From the NCBI RefSeq assembly GCF_012952295.1, contig NZ_JABBCH010000004.1, forward strand, positions 186,001-250,000: DNA of 64,000 bases, given 5' to 3'. Below are positions 8,560-18,800 of this stretch, in pieces. The notes under the pieces are model-generated. The model was given only the letters and a program-made list of their open reading frames with translations, made no database searches and had not been told where the DNA came from. The DNA comes from Crystallibacter degradans (GTDB taxonomy: Bacteria > Actinomycetota > Actinomycetes > Actinomycetales > Micrococcaceae). The number at the start of each line of letters is the position of its first letter. The stretch's first letter is position 1. The position numbers and the translations under genes were made by a program.

Positions 8560-11500
8560 ATGTCGTCAGGATCCAGTGCTACGGATCTTTCCACTTCAGG
8601 CAAGCATCCCGGGGACTTCCTCGGGAACTATTACGAGCACCTGGCTGCCGAGGATGCTGCAAGCTATAGCGGCGACACTTTGGAAACCCGGGCCATGGCG
8701 CATCGAGAGCTCGCCCTGAGGCGGCCCAGCGGGCAAGCAGTCATCGGCATTCGCAATGAACGCAATTCCAGTGTCATTATGATAGCGACCGACGACATGC
8801 CGTTCCTGGTCGATTCCGTAACTGCGGAGATCGTGCGCCAGGATCTGGCTATCCGGATGCTCATGCATCCCACTTTTATTGCCATCCGCGACCGGACCAG
8901 CCACGAACTCGTAGAGCTTAAACGTGTACCGGCTCACTTGGGTGCCTCCAGTGGCGACACCGCCGCGCTACCGAATCTCGCAGAGTTCGTCGCCACGGGG
9001 GACAAAGCCTCGCATATCGAGTCTTGGATTTCAGTTGAGACTGTACGTATCTCCGGCGACGAGAAGGCACAGCAGGTCATTGATGGAATCCGTAAGGTGC
9101 TTGGTGACGTTCGCGTCGCTGTGGAGGATTGGTCTTCCATGCGCAGTCGCGTCAGGCAGATTGCCGCATCGTTGGAATCTGTTGCCGGCGCCGAGGAGAT
9201 ACCGGACCTTGACGAGGCCAAGGAACTCCTGGAGTGGCTGGACAACGGAAACTTCACTTTCCTGGGATACCGGGAATATGACCTTGCCAATCAGGCAGGG
9301 GAGGACGTGCTGTTGCTACGCGAGGGCACTGGGCTCGGCATTATGCGTGAGCTGCCGGAGGATCGGCATGTCCAGCATCTGACCGAGGAGGGGCGCGCTC
9401 GCGCCCGCGAGAAGCGCGCATTGGTCATAACCAAGGCGAATTCACGTTCCACAGTGCACCGGGCGGCGTACCTGGACTACATCGGAGTCAAGAGCTTTGA
9501 TGCTCAGGGCAACGTCAACGGCGAGCGCAGGTTTATCGGCCTCTTCGCCAGCAGCGCTTACAACCGTTCAGTACGCAGCGTTCCCATCGTGCGTGAAAAG
9601 GTCGACGCAGTCCTCAGGCATTCCGGTTTTGCGCCCGACTCGCATTCGGGCAAGGACCTGCTTTCCATTCTTGAGTCGTACCCCCGGGATGAGATATTCC
9701 AGATGGGCACCCAGGAACTGGCGGACATCGCGATGGGTATCCTGCGGCTCCAGGAACGCCGGAGGACGCGACTCTTTCTCCGTCAGGACGTGTACGGCAG
9801 GTTCGTTTCAGCACTGGTCTACCTGCCCCGTGACCGTTACACCACGGCGGTACGACTGCGGATGCAGGACGAGTTGCGCAAGACCTTCGAAGCGAAGGCC
9901 ATTGACTATGAAGCTCGGATGACCGAGTCCTCTTTGGCACGGTTGTTCTTCCGCATCCGGCTCAAGCATGGTTCCGAAGTGCCCCAGATCGATGTCGCAG
10001 ACCTTGAGAGGCGCCTGGCGGCTGCGGCACGGTCGTGGTCCGAGGGTATTGATCAGATTGTACGGACGAAGTTTGACGGTGAGGACGCCGAGAAGCTTTC
10101 GGCGAAGTGGGCCGAAGCGTTCCCTGCCAGCTACCGGGTCGATTATGAGGTCGAAGATGCCCTTGAGGACATCGAACGCTTCGAGAGCTATAGCGAAAAG
10201 GCCGCTGTCAGCCCGATCATGCACGTGTACATTCCTGCGGATGTGCAGACGAAGGTCGAGGACGCCCGACTCAAACTCTATTTGCCGGAACCGCAGTCGC
10301 TGAGCCAGATCCTGCCAGTCTTTCAAAACCTCGGTTTGGAGGTTCTGGATGAACGACCGTTCGAAATCATCACTGCCGACGGCGAGGATTTCTTTCTTTA
10401 CGATTTGGGTCTGAAGTATCCGCCTGAAGTGGACCCGCTCGCCACCGGTGGGCTCGTGCAGGACGCCTTTGGCGCCGTTGTCACAGGGCGGAGCGAATCC
10501 GACCGGTTCGACCGGCTGGTCGTGCAGGAACGGGTGCCTTGGCGAGAGGTCTCGATGCTGCGCAGCTACGCCCGGTATGTGCGGCAGTTGGGCTATGCAG
10601 GGTCGTATAGTTTTACCGCCGATACCTTGCTTGCAAACCCGGCGGTAGCCCACGCGTTGATCACGTTGTTCAAGGTTCGGTTCGATCCCGACCTGGACGA
10701 GGCTTCCCGGGCAGCTGCCCTTGATCAAGCGCGCGCAAGTCTTGCCGACGGGCTCCAGGCCGTTCCGACTCTGGACGCGGATCGCGTGCTTCGGACGCTG
10801 GCCAACGTCATTGAGGCCACTTCGCGGACCAACTACTTCCAGAACAAGCCCTACTTGAGCTTCAAACTGCGCCCGGAGGCCATCGAAGGAGCACCGTTCC
10901 CTCGGCCCAAATTCGAGATCTGGGTCTACTCGCCGCAGGTCGAAGGTGTGCACCTGCGCTTCGGCGAAGTCGCACGGGGTGGGCTTCGGTGGTCCGATCG
11001 CAGGGAAGACTTCCGCACGGAAATCCTCGGATTGGTCAAAGCGCAAACGGTCAAGAACGCCGTCATCGTGCCGACCGGTGCCAAGGGCGGCTTCTATGCC
11101 AAGCAGCTGCCTGACCCGGCGAATGACCGAGCTGCCTGGATGGCCGAAGGCCAGTCGAGCTACCGGACATTCATCCGCGGTCTGCTCGATATCACCGACA
11201 ATCTTGTCCGGACGCCTGCCGGCCAGCAGGTTGTCCCACCCGAAAGCGTTGTCCGTCTAGACGGGGATGACACGTATTTGGTCGTTGCGGCAGATAAAGG
11301 CACGGCGAGCTTTTCTGACATCGCCAACGAAATATCGGCGGAGTACGGGCACTGGCTGGGGGACGCATTCGCCTCCGGTGGTTCCGTTGGTTACGACCAC
11401 AAGGCCATGGGCATTACCGCTCGCGGGGCATGGGAATCTGTTAAGCGCCACTTCAGCGAGCTGGGCATCGACACCCAGCAGGAGAACTTCACGGTTGCCG

Positions 11501-13392
11501 GCGTAGGCGACATGAGCGGCGACGTCTTCGGCAACGGCATGTTGCTCTCGAAACACATTCGCCTCGTGGCAGCCTTCGACCACCGTCACATTTTCCTGGA
11601 TCCCAATCCGGACCCAGCATCGTCGTACACGGAGCGTAAGCGACTGTTCGAACTGCCCCGGTCGTCCTGGGCCGACTACAATACGTCCCTGATCAGCGCG
11701 GGAGGAGGCGTGTATTCCCGGTCCATCAAGTCGATTGAGCTTTCTCGGGAAGTCCGTCAGGCTCTAGGACTGGATGAGAGCGTGACCGCGATCAGCCCGC
11801 CGGAACTGCTGCGCGCTATTTTGCAATCCCCCGTAGATTTGCTGTACAACGGCGGCATCGGTACTTATGTCAAGGCGTCCACGGAGTCCAACGCGGAGGT
11901 CGGAGACAAGGCCAACGACAACATCCGGGTCAACGGACAAGACCTGCGCGCCAGGGTCGTCGGCGAGGGCGGCAATCTTGGTATGACCCAGCGAGGCCGT
12001 ATCGAGGCTGCGCTCAACGGAGTCATCCTTAATACGGATGCCATCGACAATTCTGCCGGTGTGGACTGCTCGGACCATGAGGTCAATATCAAGGTCTTCG
12101 TCGACCAACTGGTGGCAGCAGGCAAACTGCCGGCAGCAGAGCGCACGCAACTTCTCCAGTCCATGACCGACGAGGTCGGCCGGCTCGTCCTTGAGGACAA
12201 CATCGACCAGAATGTCCTGCTGCTCAACGACCGTCAACGTGTCGTCGAGTGGAGCCCGAGTTATGAACGGCTGATGGACTGGCTGGAAAAGGCAGCCGAC
12301 CTCAACCGTGAGCTCGAGGCACTGCCGACCACCAGCGAACTTCACGAGCGCATTGACAAGGGCAAGGGTCTGACATCGCCTGAGTTGGCGGTCCTCGCCG
12401 CCTACGCCAAAATCGAGCTGACCCGCGCGTTGACTCTTAGCAACCTTGCCGACGATCCGTACTTCGACAAAGTTCTTCGCGGCTACTTCCCGGTCCCGCT
12501 GGTCGAGCGGTTCGGGGCGGACCTGGCCCTGCATCCGTTGCGCCGTGAAATCATCGCCACGGTAGTCGCCAACGACATGATCAACATGGGCGGCATCACT
12601 TTTGCCTTCCGGGTGATGGAAGAGACATCGGTTGACGAAGCTGCGGTCGCTAAAGCGTTCGTCACGCTTCGCGAAATCTACGAACTGGACGAGCAGGTAG
12701 CTCAGCTCAACCAGCTGCCAGCCAACTTCCCGACCGAAGTCTGGTCGACCATCCATCTGGACATACGCAGGCTGCTCGACCGGGCAGTGCGCTGGTACGT
12801 CAACCAAGCCGACAGCGGTACTCCGGTCGGCGAAGGCATTGCGGCCTTCAAGCCGCTGATTGATCCGCTTCGGACCAGGCTGGTCAAGTACCTGCGCGGC
12901 AATGACCTGAAGCGGGTGCAGGAGTGGCGGCAGCAGGGCGAGCAGTGGGGACTTCCTGAGACGATTGCCCATCAGTGGGCCGAGCAATTCGAAAGCTTTG
13001 GATTGCTGGATGTAGCGCGCATAGCAGTCCGCGTTGAGGAACCCGTCGATACAGTTGCCCAGATCTACTTCGCCGTGTACGACAGGTTCGACATCGACGC
13101 CCTGCTAAACCGCATTACCAAACTGCCGCGCGAAGACCGGTGGCAGGCACTGGCCCGTGCCGCGATGCGTGACGACCTGTATTCGACCATCACGGACATG
13201 ACGCTCGCAGTCATGAACAGCACAGAAGCGGATCTTGATGCCGATGACCGGATGCAGAAGTGGGTAACAGCCAATTCCGAGAGCATTGAACGAGCAAAGA
13301 ACATGTTCGAGGAGATCAACCAGTTGGAGCATGATGACATGGCCTCCCTATCAGTTGCCCTGCGACTGATGCGTTCGACCGTACGGAGCTAA
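8560..13392 (+). CDS. gdh: NAD-dependent glutamate dehydrogenase, large (180-kDa) class
   Basis: The 1610-residue enzyme deaminates glutamate to 2-oxoglutarate with NAD. It belongs to the L_180 class known from Streptomyces and Mycobacterium. The N-terminal half holds ACT-like regulatory regions; the central catalytic region includes GGLRWSDRREDFRTEI and PTGAKGGF, with the dinucleotide-binding motif GVGDMSGDVFGNGML near residue 990. The ATG at 8560 is preferred over TTG 8533 because GGAGG at 8547-8551 is spaced 8 bases before it. Mycobacterial homologues are inhibited by the FHA protein GarA; no garA is visible here. The next gene begins one base after its stop. Confidence 0.95.
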   Translation: MSSGSSATDLSTSGKHPGDFLGNYYEHLAAEDAASYSGDTLETRAMAHRELALRRPSGQAVIGIRNERNSSVIMIATDDMPFLVDSVTAEIVRQDLAIRMLMHPTFIAIRDRTSHELVELKRVPAHLGASSGDTAALPNLAEFVATGDKASHIESWISVETVRISGDEKAQQVIDGIRKVLGDVRVAVEDWSSMRSRVRQIAASLESVAGAEEIPDLDEAKELLEWLDNGNFTFLGYREYDLANQAGEDVLLLREGTGLGIMRELPEDRHVQHLTEEGRARAREKRALVITKANSRSTVHRAAYLDYIGVKSFDAQGNVNGERRFIGLFASSAYNRSVRSVPIVREKVDAVLRHSGFAPDSHSGKDLLSILESYPRDEIFQMGTQELADIAMGILRLQERRRTRLFLRQDVYGRFVSALVYLPRDRYTTAVRLRMQDELRKTFEAKAIDYEARMTESSLARLFFRIRLKHGSEVPQIDVADLERRLAAAARSWSEGIDQIVRTKFDGEDAEKLSAKWAEAFPASYRVDYEVEDALEDIERFESYSEKAAVSPIMHVYIPADVQTKVEDARLKLYLPEPQSLSQILPVFQNLGLEVLDERPFEIITADGEDFFLYDLGLKYPPEVDPLATGGLVQDAFGAVVTGRSESDRFDRLVVQERVPWREVSMLRSYARYVRQLGYAGSYSFTADTLLANPAVAHALITLFKVRFDPDLDEASRAAALDQARASLADGLQAVPTLDADRVLRTLANVIEATSRTNYFQNKPYLSFKLRPEAIEGAPFPRPKFEIWVYSPQVEGVHLRFGEVARGGLRWSDRREDFRTEILGLVKAQTVKNAVIVPTGAKGGFYAKQLPDPANDRAAWMAEGQSSYRTFIRGLLDITDNLVRTPAGQQVVPPESVVRLDGDDTYLVVAADKGTASFSDIANEISAEYGHWLGDAFASGGSVGYDHKAMGITARGAWESVKRHFSELGIDTQQENFTVAGVGDMSGDVFGNGMLLSKHIRLVAAFDHRHIFLDPNPDPASSYTERKRLFELPRSSWADYNTSLISAGGGVYSRSIKSIELSREVRQALGLDESVTAISPPELLRAILQSPVDLLYNGGIGTYVKASTESNAEVGDKANDNIRVNGQDLRARVVGEGGNLGMTQRGRIEAALNGVILNTDAIDNSAGVDCSDHEVNIKVFVDQLVAAGKLPAAERTQLLQSMTDEVGRLVLEDNIDQNVLLLNDRQRVVEWSPSYERLMDWLEKAADLNRELEALPTTSELHERIDKGKGLTSPELAVLAAYAKIELTRALTLSNLADDPYFDKVLRGYFPVPLVERFGADLALHPLRREIIATVVANDMINMGGITFAFRVMEETSVDEAAVAKAFVTLREIYELDEQVAQLNQLPANFPTEVWSTIHLDIRRLLDRAVRWYVNQADSGTPVGEGIAAFKPLIDPLRTRLVKYLRGNDLKRVQEWRQQGEQWGLPETIAHQWAEQFESFGLLDVARIAVRVEEPVDTVAQIYFAVYDRFDIDALLNRITKLPREDRWQALARAAMRDDLYSTITDMTLAVMNSTEADLDADDRMQKWVTANSESIERAKNMFEEINQLEHDDMASLSVALRLMRSTVRS

Positions 13393-13393
13393 T

Positions 13394-14872
13394 TTGGCCA
13401 TCTTTACGGACCCGATAAAGGATTACGCAGATTTTGGGCCGGGGGACGCGGAGTGGCTCCACCTGTTGGTGGGGGATTGGCAGCTAATCGCAGATCTGGC
13501 GTTCGCCGATCTGGCGTTGTGGTTTCCAACCCCCGACGGCGGGTATGTGGCGTTGGCGCACGTCCGGCCTTCAACGACGCACACCGTCTTCCACAGCGAC
13601 TTCGTGGGTGAGCGTATCCGGGCGGATCTGAAGCCTCTGGTTGACGCTGCCCGTGAATCGCAGGTCATTGAGCGTTCTGGCGAGACCAACTGGACCACCG
13701 AGATGGCCATGCGCGTCGAAGCCGTACCTATGGTGCGAAATGGCAGGACATTGGCCATTGTCACTTCCCATATGGATTTGTCGAGTTCCCGGATGCCGTC
13801 CAGGTTGGAACTGACCTATCGGCAGTGCGCTTATGATCTGCTGCACATGTGCACACTCGGCCTATGGCCGGATTTTGCTTCGCCCACGGGCTCACGCCGA
13901 GGTGCTCCCCGTGTCGGCGATGGACTCATTCGCATGGACGCCGAGGGAATCGTTGAGTATGCCAGCCCGAACGGCGTCTCAGCCTTCCGAAGGCTTGGCG
14001 ACGTAGAATCGTTGGAAGGCCGATCGCTGGCTGAGATCACGACGGGGCTGCTCAAAGACCGCCGGATGGTCGACGAAACCCTTCCGCTGGTCGTCACGGG
14101 ACGGATGCCGTGGCGGACTGAAATTGAATCACGCGGCGTAACCCTGACCCTTCGGGCCATTCCTCTACGCAATGAGCAGGAGCGCTTCGGCTCGCTGGTG
14201 CTTTGTCGGGATGTCTCGGAGCTGCGGCGAAGGGAAATGGAGCTGGTTTCCAAGGATGCGACGATCCGGGAAATCCACCACCGCGTCAAGAACAACTTGC
14301 AGACCGTGGCTGCACTGCTCAGGATGCAATCACGGCGGATGGTCAGTGAGGAAGGAAAGCAGGGGCTGGAGCAGGCCATGCGCCGTGTTTCTACTATCGC
14401 CCTGGTGCATGAGACGTTGTCGCAGGGGTTAGCGCAGAATGTGGATTTCGATGAGTTGATCGGGCGGCAGTTCCGGCTTTCGGCCGAAGTGGCCTCTCCT
14501 ACGCAGACGGTCAGCACCGAACGCAGCGGCGATTTTGGTGAACTGCCGAGTGAATTTGCAACGCCGCTCGCGCTGGTCATCAACGAATTGGTGACAAACG
14601 CCGTCGAGCACGGCTTGGACGGCCGGACGGGTACGGTCTGGCTGACGGCTGAGCGGGAGCCCAGCGAGGCGGAGACGGAACTCCTCAAAGTCACCATTGC
14701 CGATGATGGCGTCGGGTTGCCCGAAGAGGCCAAGAGCGACGGTCTCGGTCTGCAGATTGTGCGGACACTGGTCACCAGTGAGCTGGGCGGAACCATTGAG
14801 TGGAGCCCGAGGGAGGGCGGTGGAACGTGCGTCAACATCGAACTGATCCTCGACCCTACGATCCCTCGTTGA
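13394..14872 (+). CDS. pdtaS: PdtaS-like sensor histidine kinase
   Basis: The 492-residue soluble kinase has an N-terminal GAF-like sensor (to about residue 155), a PAS domain (about 170-280) and a HisKA_2/HATPase module with the phosphoacceptor motif EIHHRVKNNLQTVAALLRMQ and the nucleotide-binding NELVTNAVEHG and DDGVGLP motifs. This order matches mycobacterial PdtaS (Rv3220c), whose partner PdtaR is an ANTAR RNA-binding regulator; no pdtaR is in this window. TTG 13394 has CGGAG five bases upstream, within the end of gdh, so the two genes are probably co-transcribed. A terminator-like hairpin follows at 14887. Confidence 0.9.
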   Translation: MAIFTDPIKDYADFGPGDAEWLHLLVGDWQLIADLAFADLALWFPTPDGGYVALAHVRPSTTHTVFHSDFVGERIRADLKPLVDAARESQVIERSGETNWTTEMAMRVEAVPMVRNGRTLAIVTSHMDLSSSRMPSRLELTYRQCAYDLLHMCTLGLWPDFASPTGSRRGAPRVGDGLIRMDAEGIVEYASPNGVSAFRRLGDVESLEGRSLAEITTGLLKDRRMVDETLPLVVTGRMPWRTEIESRGVTLTLRAIPLRNEQERFGSLVLCRDVSELRRREMELVSKDATIREIHHRVKNNLQTVAALLRMQSRRMVSEEGKQGLEQAMRRVSTIALVHETLSQGLAQNVDFDELIGRQFRLSAEVASPTQTVSTERSGDFGELPSEFATPLALVINELVTNAVEHGLDGRTGTVWLTAEREPSEAETELLKVTIADDGVGLPEEAKSDGLGLQIVRTLVTSELGGTIEWSPREGGGTCVNIELILDPTIPR

Positions 14873-14886
14873 GTCCAGGCAAAGGA

Positions 14887-14915
14887 GAGGCCGCCACCTT
14901 TTGGGTGACGGCCTC
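14887..14915. terminator. Hairpin between converging pdtaS and whiB
   Basis: GAGGCCG pairs with CGGCCTC, and inside it CACC pairs with GGTG around a T-rich loop, with one C-A mismatch between the two helices. It lies between converging genes and could end transcription from both sides, although neither arm has a long T tract. Confidence 0.6.
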
Positions 14916-14933
14916 TTGCCTAGGCACTGCGAT

Positions 14934-15191
14934 TCAGGAAGCGCGGCGGGCCCGTGCAGCCCGGCGTTTGAGAGCACGGCGCTCGTCTTCGCTCATGCCG
15001 CCCCAGACGCCGGCATCCTGACCGGACTCAAGCGCCCACTGGAGGCAAGTGTCGATCACGGGGCAGCGCCGGCAAACGCTCTTTGCTTCCTCGATCTGGA
15101 GCAGTGCCGGACCGGTGTTTCCCACGGGGAAAAACAGCTCCGGGTCCTTGTCGAGGCACGCCGCGCGGCTACGCCAATCCATGCTGATCAC
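14934..15191 (-). CDS. whiB1: WhiB1-like iron-sulfur transcription factor
   Basis: The 85-residue protein has the four cluster-binding cysteines (one in SRAAC, then CRRC and a fourth five residues on), the GVWGG turn, and a basic C-terminal tail RRALKRRAARARR. PELFFPVGNTGPALLQI is close to the WhiB1 subfamily, essential in mycobacteria, whose [4Fe-4S] cluster reacts with nitric oxide and which binds the housekeeping sigma factor. GTG 15191 has AAGGAG only 3 bases upstream; the internal ATG at 15182 (MDWRS) is the usual WhiB1 start but is 12 bases from that site, so the start is uncertain by three residues. Confidence 0.93.
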   Translation of the reverse strand: MISMDWRSRAACLDKDPELFFPVGNTGPALLQIEEAKSVCRRCPVIDTCLQWALESGQDAGVWGGMSEDERRALKRRAARARRAS

Positions 15192-15445
15192 ATACTCCTT
15201 TTAAATGGGGTCCGATGGAATTCTCTTGTGAAAACGTTCACGAACGGACTCATAGTAAAGGGGGCTCTGATGGCCCCCGTTCGCTTCAGATCAAGAGTTT
15301 CACGTTAAATCCGTGTAAACAAGGGGTTCTGCTGACTTAATCGTTCAGAAACGTGAGTCATTCATCACAGGCTTGATACTATGCCGCTTTTGCTCTGATG
15401 TATGGCAACCGGCTGAGTACCGACTATCTAAGGTAGGGTGCCTAT

Positions 15446-15868
15446 GTGTCAATACCTCCGGCCTCTTCAGCACCTACTAAGCGTCCGATTGCGATCATCG
15501 TCATCGCCGGAGTTGTCGTCCTGGAGGCACTGGCACTTTTGGCGGTCGCGGGGTGGTTCGTCTACGGCTTGCTGACGCAAACGCCGACCTCCTTCGGCGG
15601 AGCCGTGTTCCAACTAGTGCTGTTGGTGCTCCTTGCCGGGTGGCTTCTGGCCGTAGGCCATTTTCTTTTTCGTGGCTACCGATGGACGAGAGCCGCAGCC
15701 CTGGTGTGGCAGCTGTTTATCATTGTCATCGCGGTGCCGACTCTCTCCGGAGGACTGGTCGGTCCCGGGCTGGCGCTGCTGTTGCCGGCCGCCGTGGTGA
15801 TGCTGCTGATATTTACCCGTCCGGTGACGGAATTCCTGACCAAAGGGGCCGCGCCGACGGCTCTGTAA
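15446..15868 (+). CDS. Small four-helix membrane protein
   Basis: The 140-residue protein has four predicted transmembrane helices (AIIVIAGVVVLEALALLAVA, FQLVLLVLLAGWLLAVGHFL, AALVWQLFIIVIAVPTL and LALLLPAAVVMLLIF). No known domain is recognised. GTG 15446 follows GGTAGGG at modest spacing. The upstream 15192-15445 stretch is the shared promoter region with leftward whiB. It converges with the EssC-like gene 12 bases after its stop. Confidence 0.7.
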   Translation: MSIPPASSAPTKRPIAIIVIAGVVVLEALALLAVAGWFVYGLLTQTPTSFGGAVFQLVLLVLLAGWLLAVGHFLFRGYRWTRAAALVWQLFIIVIAVPTLSGGLVGPGLALLLPAAVVMLLIFTRPVTEFLTKGAAPTAL

Positions 15869-15880
15869 CCGGGACTTGCC

Positions 15881-18800
15881 TCAATGTGCGAAGGCTATTT
15901 GCAGCGTCACGTTCCGGCCACTCTGGATTGACCAGGCCCGCCCTGGCGGGGACTGCGATTGGTCAAGCCGGATCCCGAAAAAATCACCGTCGCTTGGAGA
16001 TTGCGGCGAAAGCACCATGCCTGTTCCGGTGACCCGCGCCGCGGAGGCCAGCGGGACCTGCTGCAGCAACGTTGGGCCCGGAACAGCGGTCACAACCGCG
16101 GCAGCGCCTGCCGCGACCAATTCAGTGAGGCGCCGCTGTGCCGTCGGACCCAACCTGTGGGCGTTATCGACGAGCATCAAGGCACCGGGTCCCCCGATAT
16201 CCAGCTCTTCCCAGAACCGCTCCGGCTCAATTCCGACCGGCGGCCAATGGCACCGGAACTGTCCGGCGGACTGGCGATTCAGAACCTGGAGTAAGTTGGT
16301 TTTGCCGCTCCCGGCCCGACCGAGGACCAGCAATGCCTCTCCGGGGACTATCTTCACGAACGATGCTTCCAGTTCATCGCCTTCGACGCCGATGACGAGA
16401 TGCTTGTCATCGGGCAGGATAGCTTCCGGCAGGCAAGAGAGGCCGATGCACGCAGGCAGCGGCTCCACCTTGAACGGGCGGCTTCGAGGCGGCAATGGAG
16501 GAAGGCGGACACCGGCGCTCAGCAACTGGGCAACGGCCGGGGATTTAGCGCCGATCCGTCCTCGGACCATGGCGCGGCCGGCAACGAATTCCATCGGCGG
16601 GAGTTTCGGCCAGGACATAAGGTCCTCCGGGCTGCTGCCGGCCGGAAGGAAGAGCTTGTTGCCCAGCAGCCCGAAATACCTGCCGGTCACGAGTTCCCGT
16701 TCCCCGGACATCACCAGGATGACAGACGTCCTGGCGCCGTCCCTGGCAATGTCCTGTACACACTCCTCTGCCCAGGCGAGGCGGCTGTTCCGAAAGGCAG
16801 AGGCCCAACGGCCCCACCCGGTGACAAGGACCACCAGGGGAATTGGGACAGGTCCAGACCCGATGGGTGCAGCAGCCGACAGACGGCCAAGACGGTCAGC
16901 GACCACATCGGCGAGCTTGCGCAGGAGGCGTGCGGCACGTTCGACGTCTTGGGGGCCGGTGTATGCACCCGTCCGTCCGGCTCCTGCCAATGCAACCAGC
17001 GAGCCATCCCCGTCAAGTACATAGCAATGGCGTTCCGGATCTCCGGCGAGTAGCGACGCGGACAGGGCACAGACCAGCTCCAAGGCTCCGCTGCCGTCCA
17101 CACCGACAATAGCTAGATGTCCGTCCTTCTCAGGGTGCCACCGGAGGACGCGCTGACACTGTTCCTCCGGGATATCCAGCAGTCCCAGAACCACGGCGCC
17201 AGTGCCAGCATTCCCTGATACGAGATCCTCCGGAACGATGACATCCGGCAACGGGGGCGTCAACTCGCGGAGGGGTCCGGGCAGCTGCGCCGCGGCAGCG
17301 GCACCGCGCAGTTCCTCGACGAGAGCCTTGGCAGGGTCAAGGGCAGGGGACCACGTCTGCCGGCAGGCAACGTTACCTTCACCGTCTTCAGTAGGCAGAT
17401 CGTTTCCCCGCTCAAGCCAGTCCTCAAGGCTCATCGCCAAAAAGTCCGTCCCGATGCTGCGGACTGTCGCTGAGGCTGACTGGAATTCGTACGGTGCTCC
17501 TGATCCGGTCCTTAGGAAGGCTCGTCCCGGTGAACCGACATCGATGGCGGCCGCGGCGGGTGAGTCGATCACATCGGACGACTCCAGCACTGTCTGCACG
17601 CGCAAGGCGATCGCCGTCGTGACATTGGCGCGGATATCGGAAGTGATGGCTCCTTGCGGCCGCTGTGTTGCCATCACAAGGTGGACGCCGAGCGATCTTC
17701 CCAACGCTGCGATTCGCATGAGTTCCGGAACTGCCCGCGGCACCTCGTCGGCGAGCATCCGGAATTCATCAATGACGACGACGAGTCGCGGCAGTACGCC
17801 GGGCCGGCATTCGCTGATGTCCGTCGCCCCCAAGCCAGCTAATTCCGTTTCACGCCGCTGTACCTCGGCCCGCAGCCAGATGAGGGCGCGGTTGACGTTC
17901 TCCGCCGAAAGATCTGTCAGGAGGCCGATGCTGTGCGGTAAGTCCGAGAGCAGCCCGAGCCCTGCCCCGCCTTTGAAATCCACCAGGAGGAAGTGCACCT
18001 TCTGCGGCGGGTGCCCGTGCGCCAGACCGAGGACAAGCGACCGAAGCAATTCGGATTTACCTGATCCGGTGGTGCCGGCGACGAGCAGATGAGGACCGTC
18101 AACGGTCAGGTCAAGTTCGAGCGGGCCGCACTCGCCGATGCCCAGTACGGCACGCAGCCCGTGTACCGATGCGTTGGCGGCCCATCGCGGGCCCGCGGAA
18201 GTCCGCGGTAGAAGGGACTCCAACGCACACATGTCCGGAACCCCGGCCAGCACGGCGTCGGTGCCGCTTGGTACGGCGGCCGCAGACAAGCGAGCGAACC
18301 GCTCAAGTGTCTGGTCTGAAACGAGGTCCGGCACGAAACCACGCCGGTCCGCGCTCTCGTGCAGCAAGCCCTGCTGGAAAGACAGTTCGATCCGTAGGCC
18401 GACATCGGCTCCGCCTGCGAACCAGAGCACTGCAGGCGGGTTTTCAAGTCCCTCCAGGACGGACTCGGCTTCATCCGGCCGGCCGACGATCAGTACGACC
18501 GCTTCATCCGGAGCGGACCCCAGTAGCTCGGCAAGCGCACCGGGACGGCTGCAGAGCGCTGTGCTCGGGAGGAACCGTGCCGCTGCAGGCAGTGACTGTG
18601 GATCGCCGAAGCAGATCACCCGAAACCGCGAACGTAGAGCCCGGGCACCCAGCTGCAGTAAGCAGGAATTGAGCATCCGGTGCAGCGCGCCGTTGCTGCC
18701 CCTGAAGACGATGCTGCGCTCCGCCAGCAGATCCAATGCCACCGGTAACCCAGGCAAGGCCGGCAGCTCCCGGTTGTCCGCTCCAGCAGGAAATTCGATC

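Noticed and set aside
9808-12987. Long leftward frames of about 410 codons within gdh
   Set aside because: Antisense shadows of a fully conserved 1610-residue enzyme.
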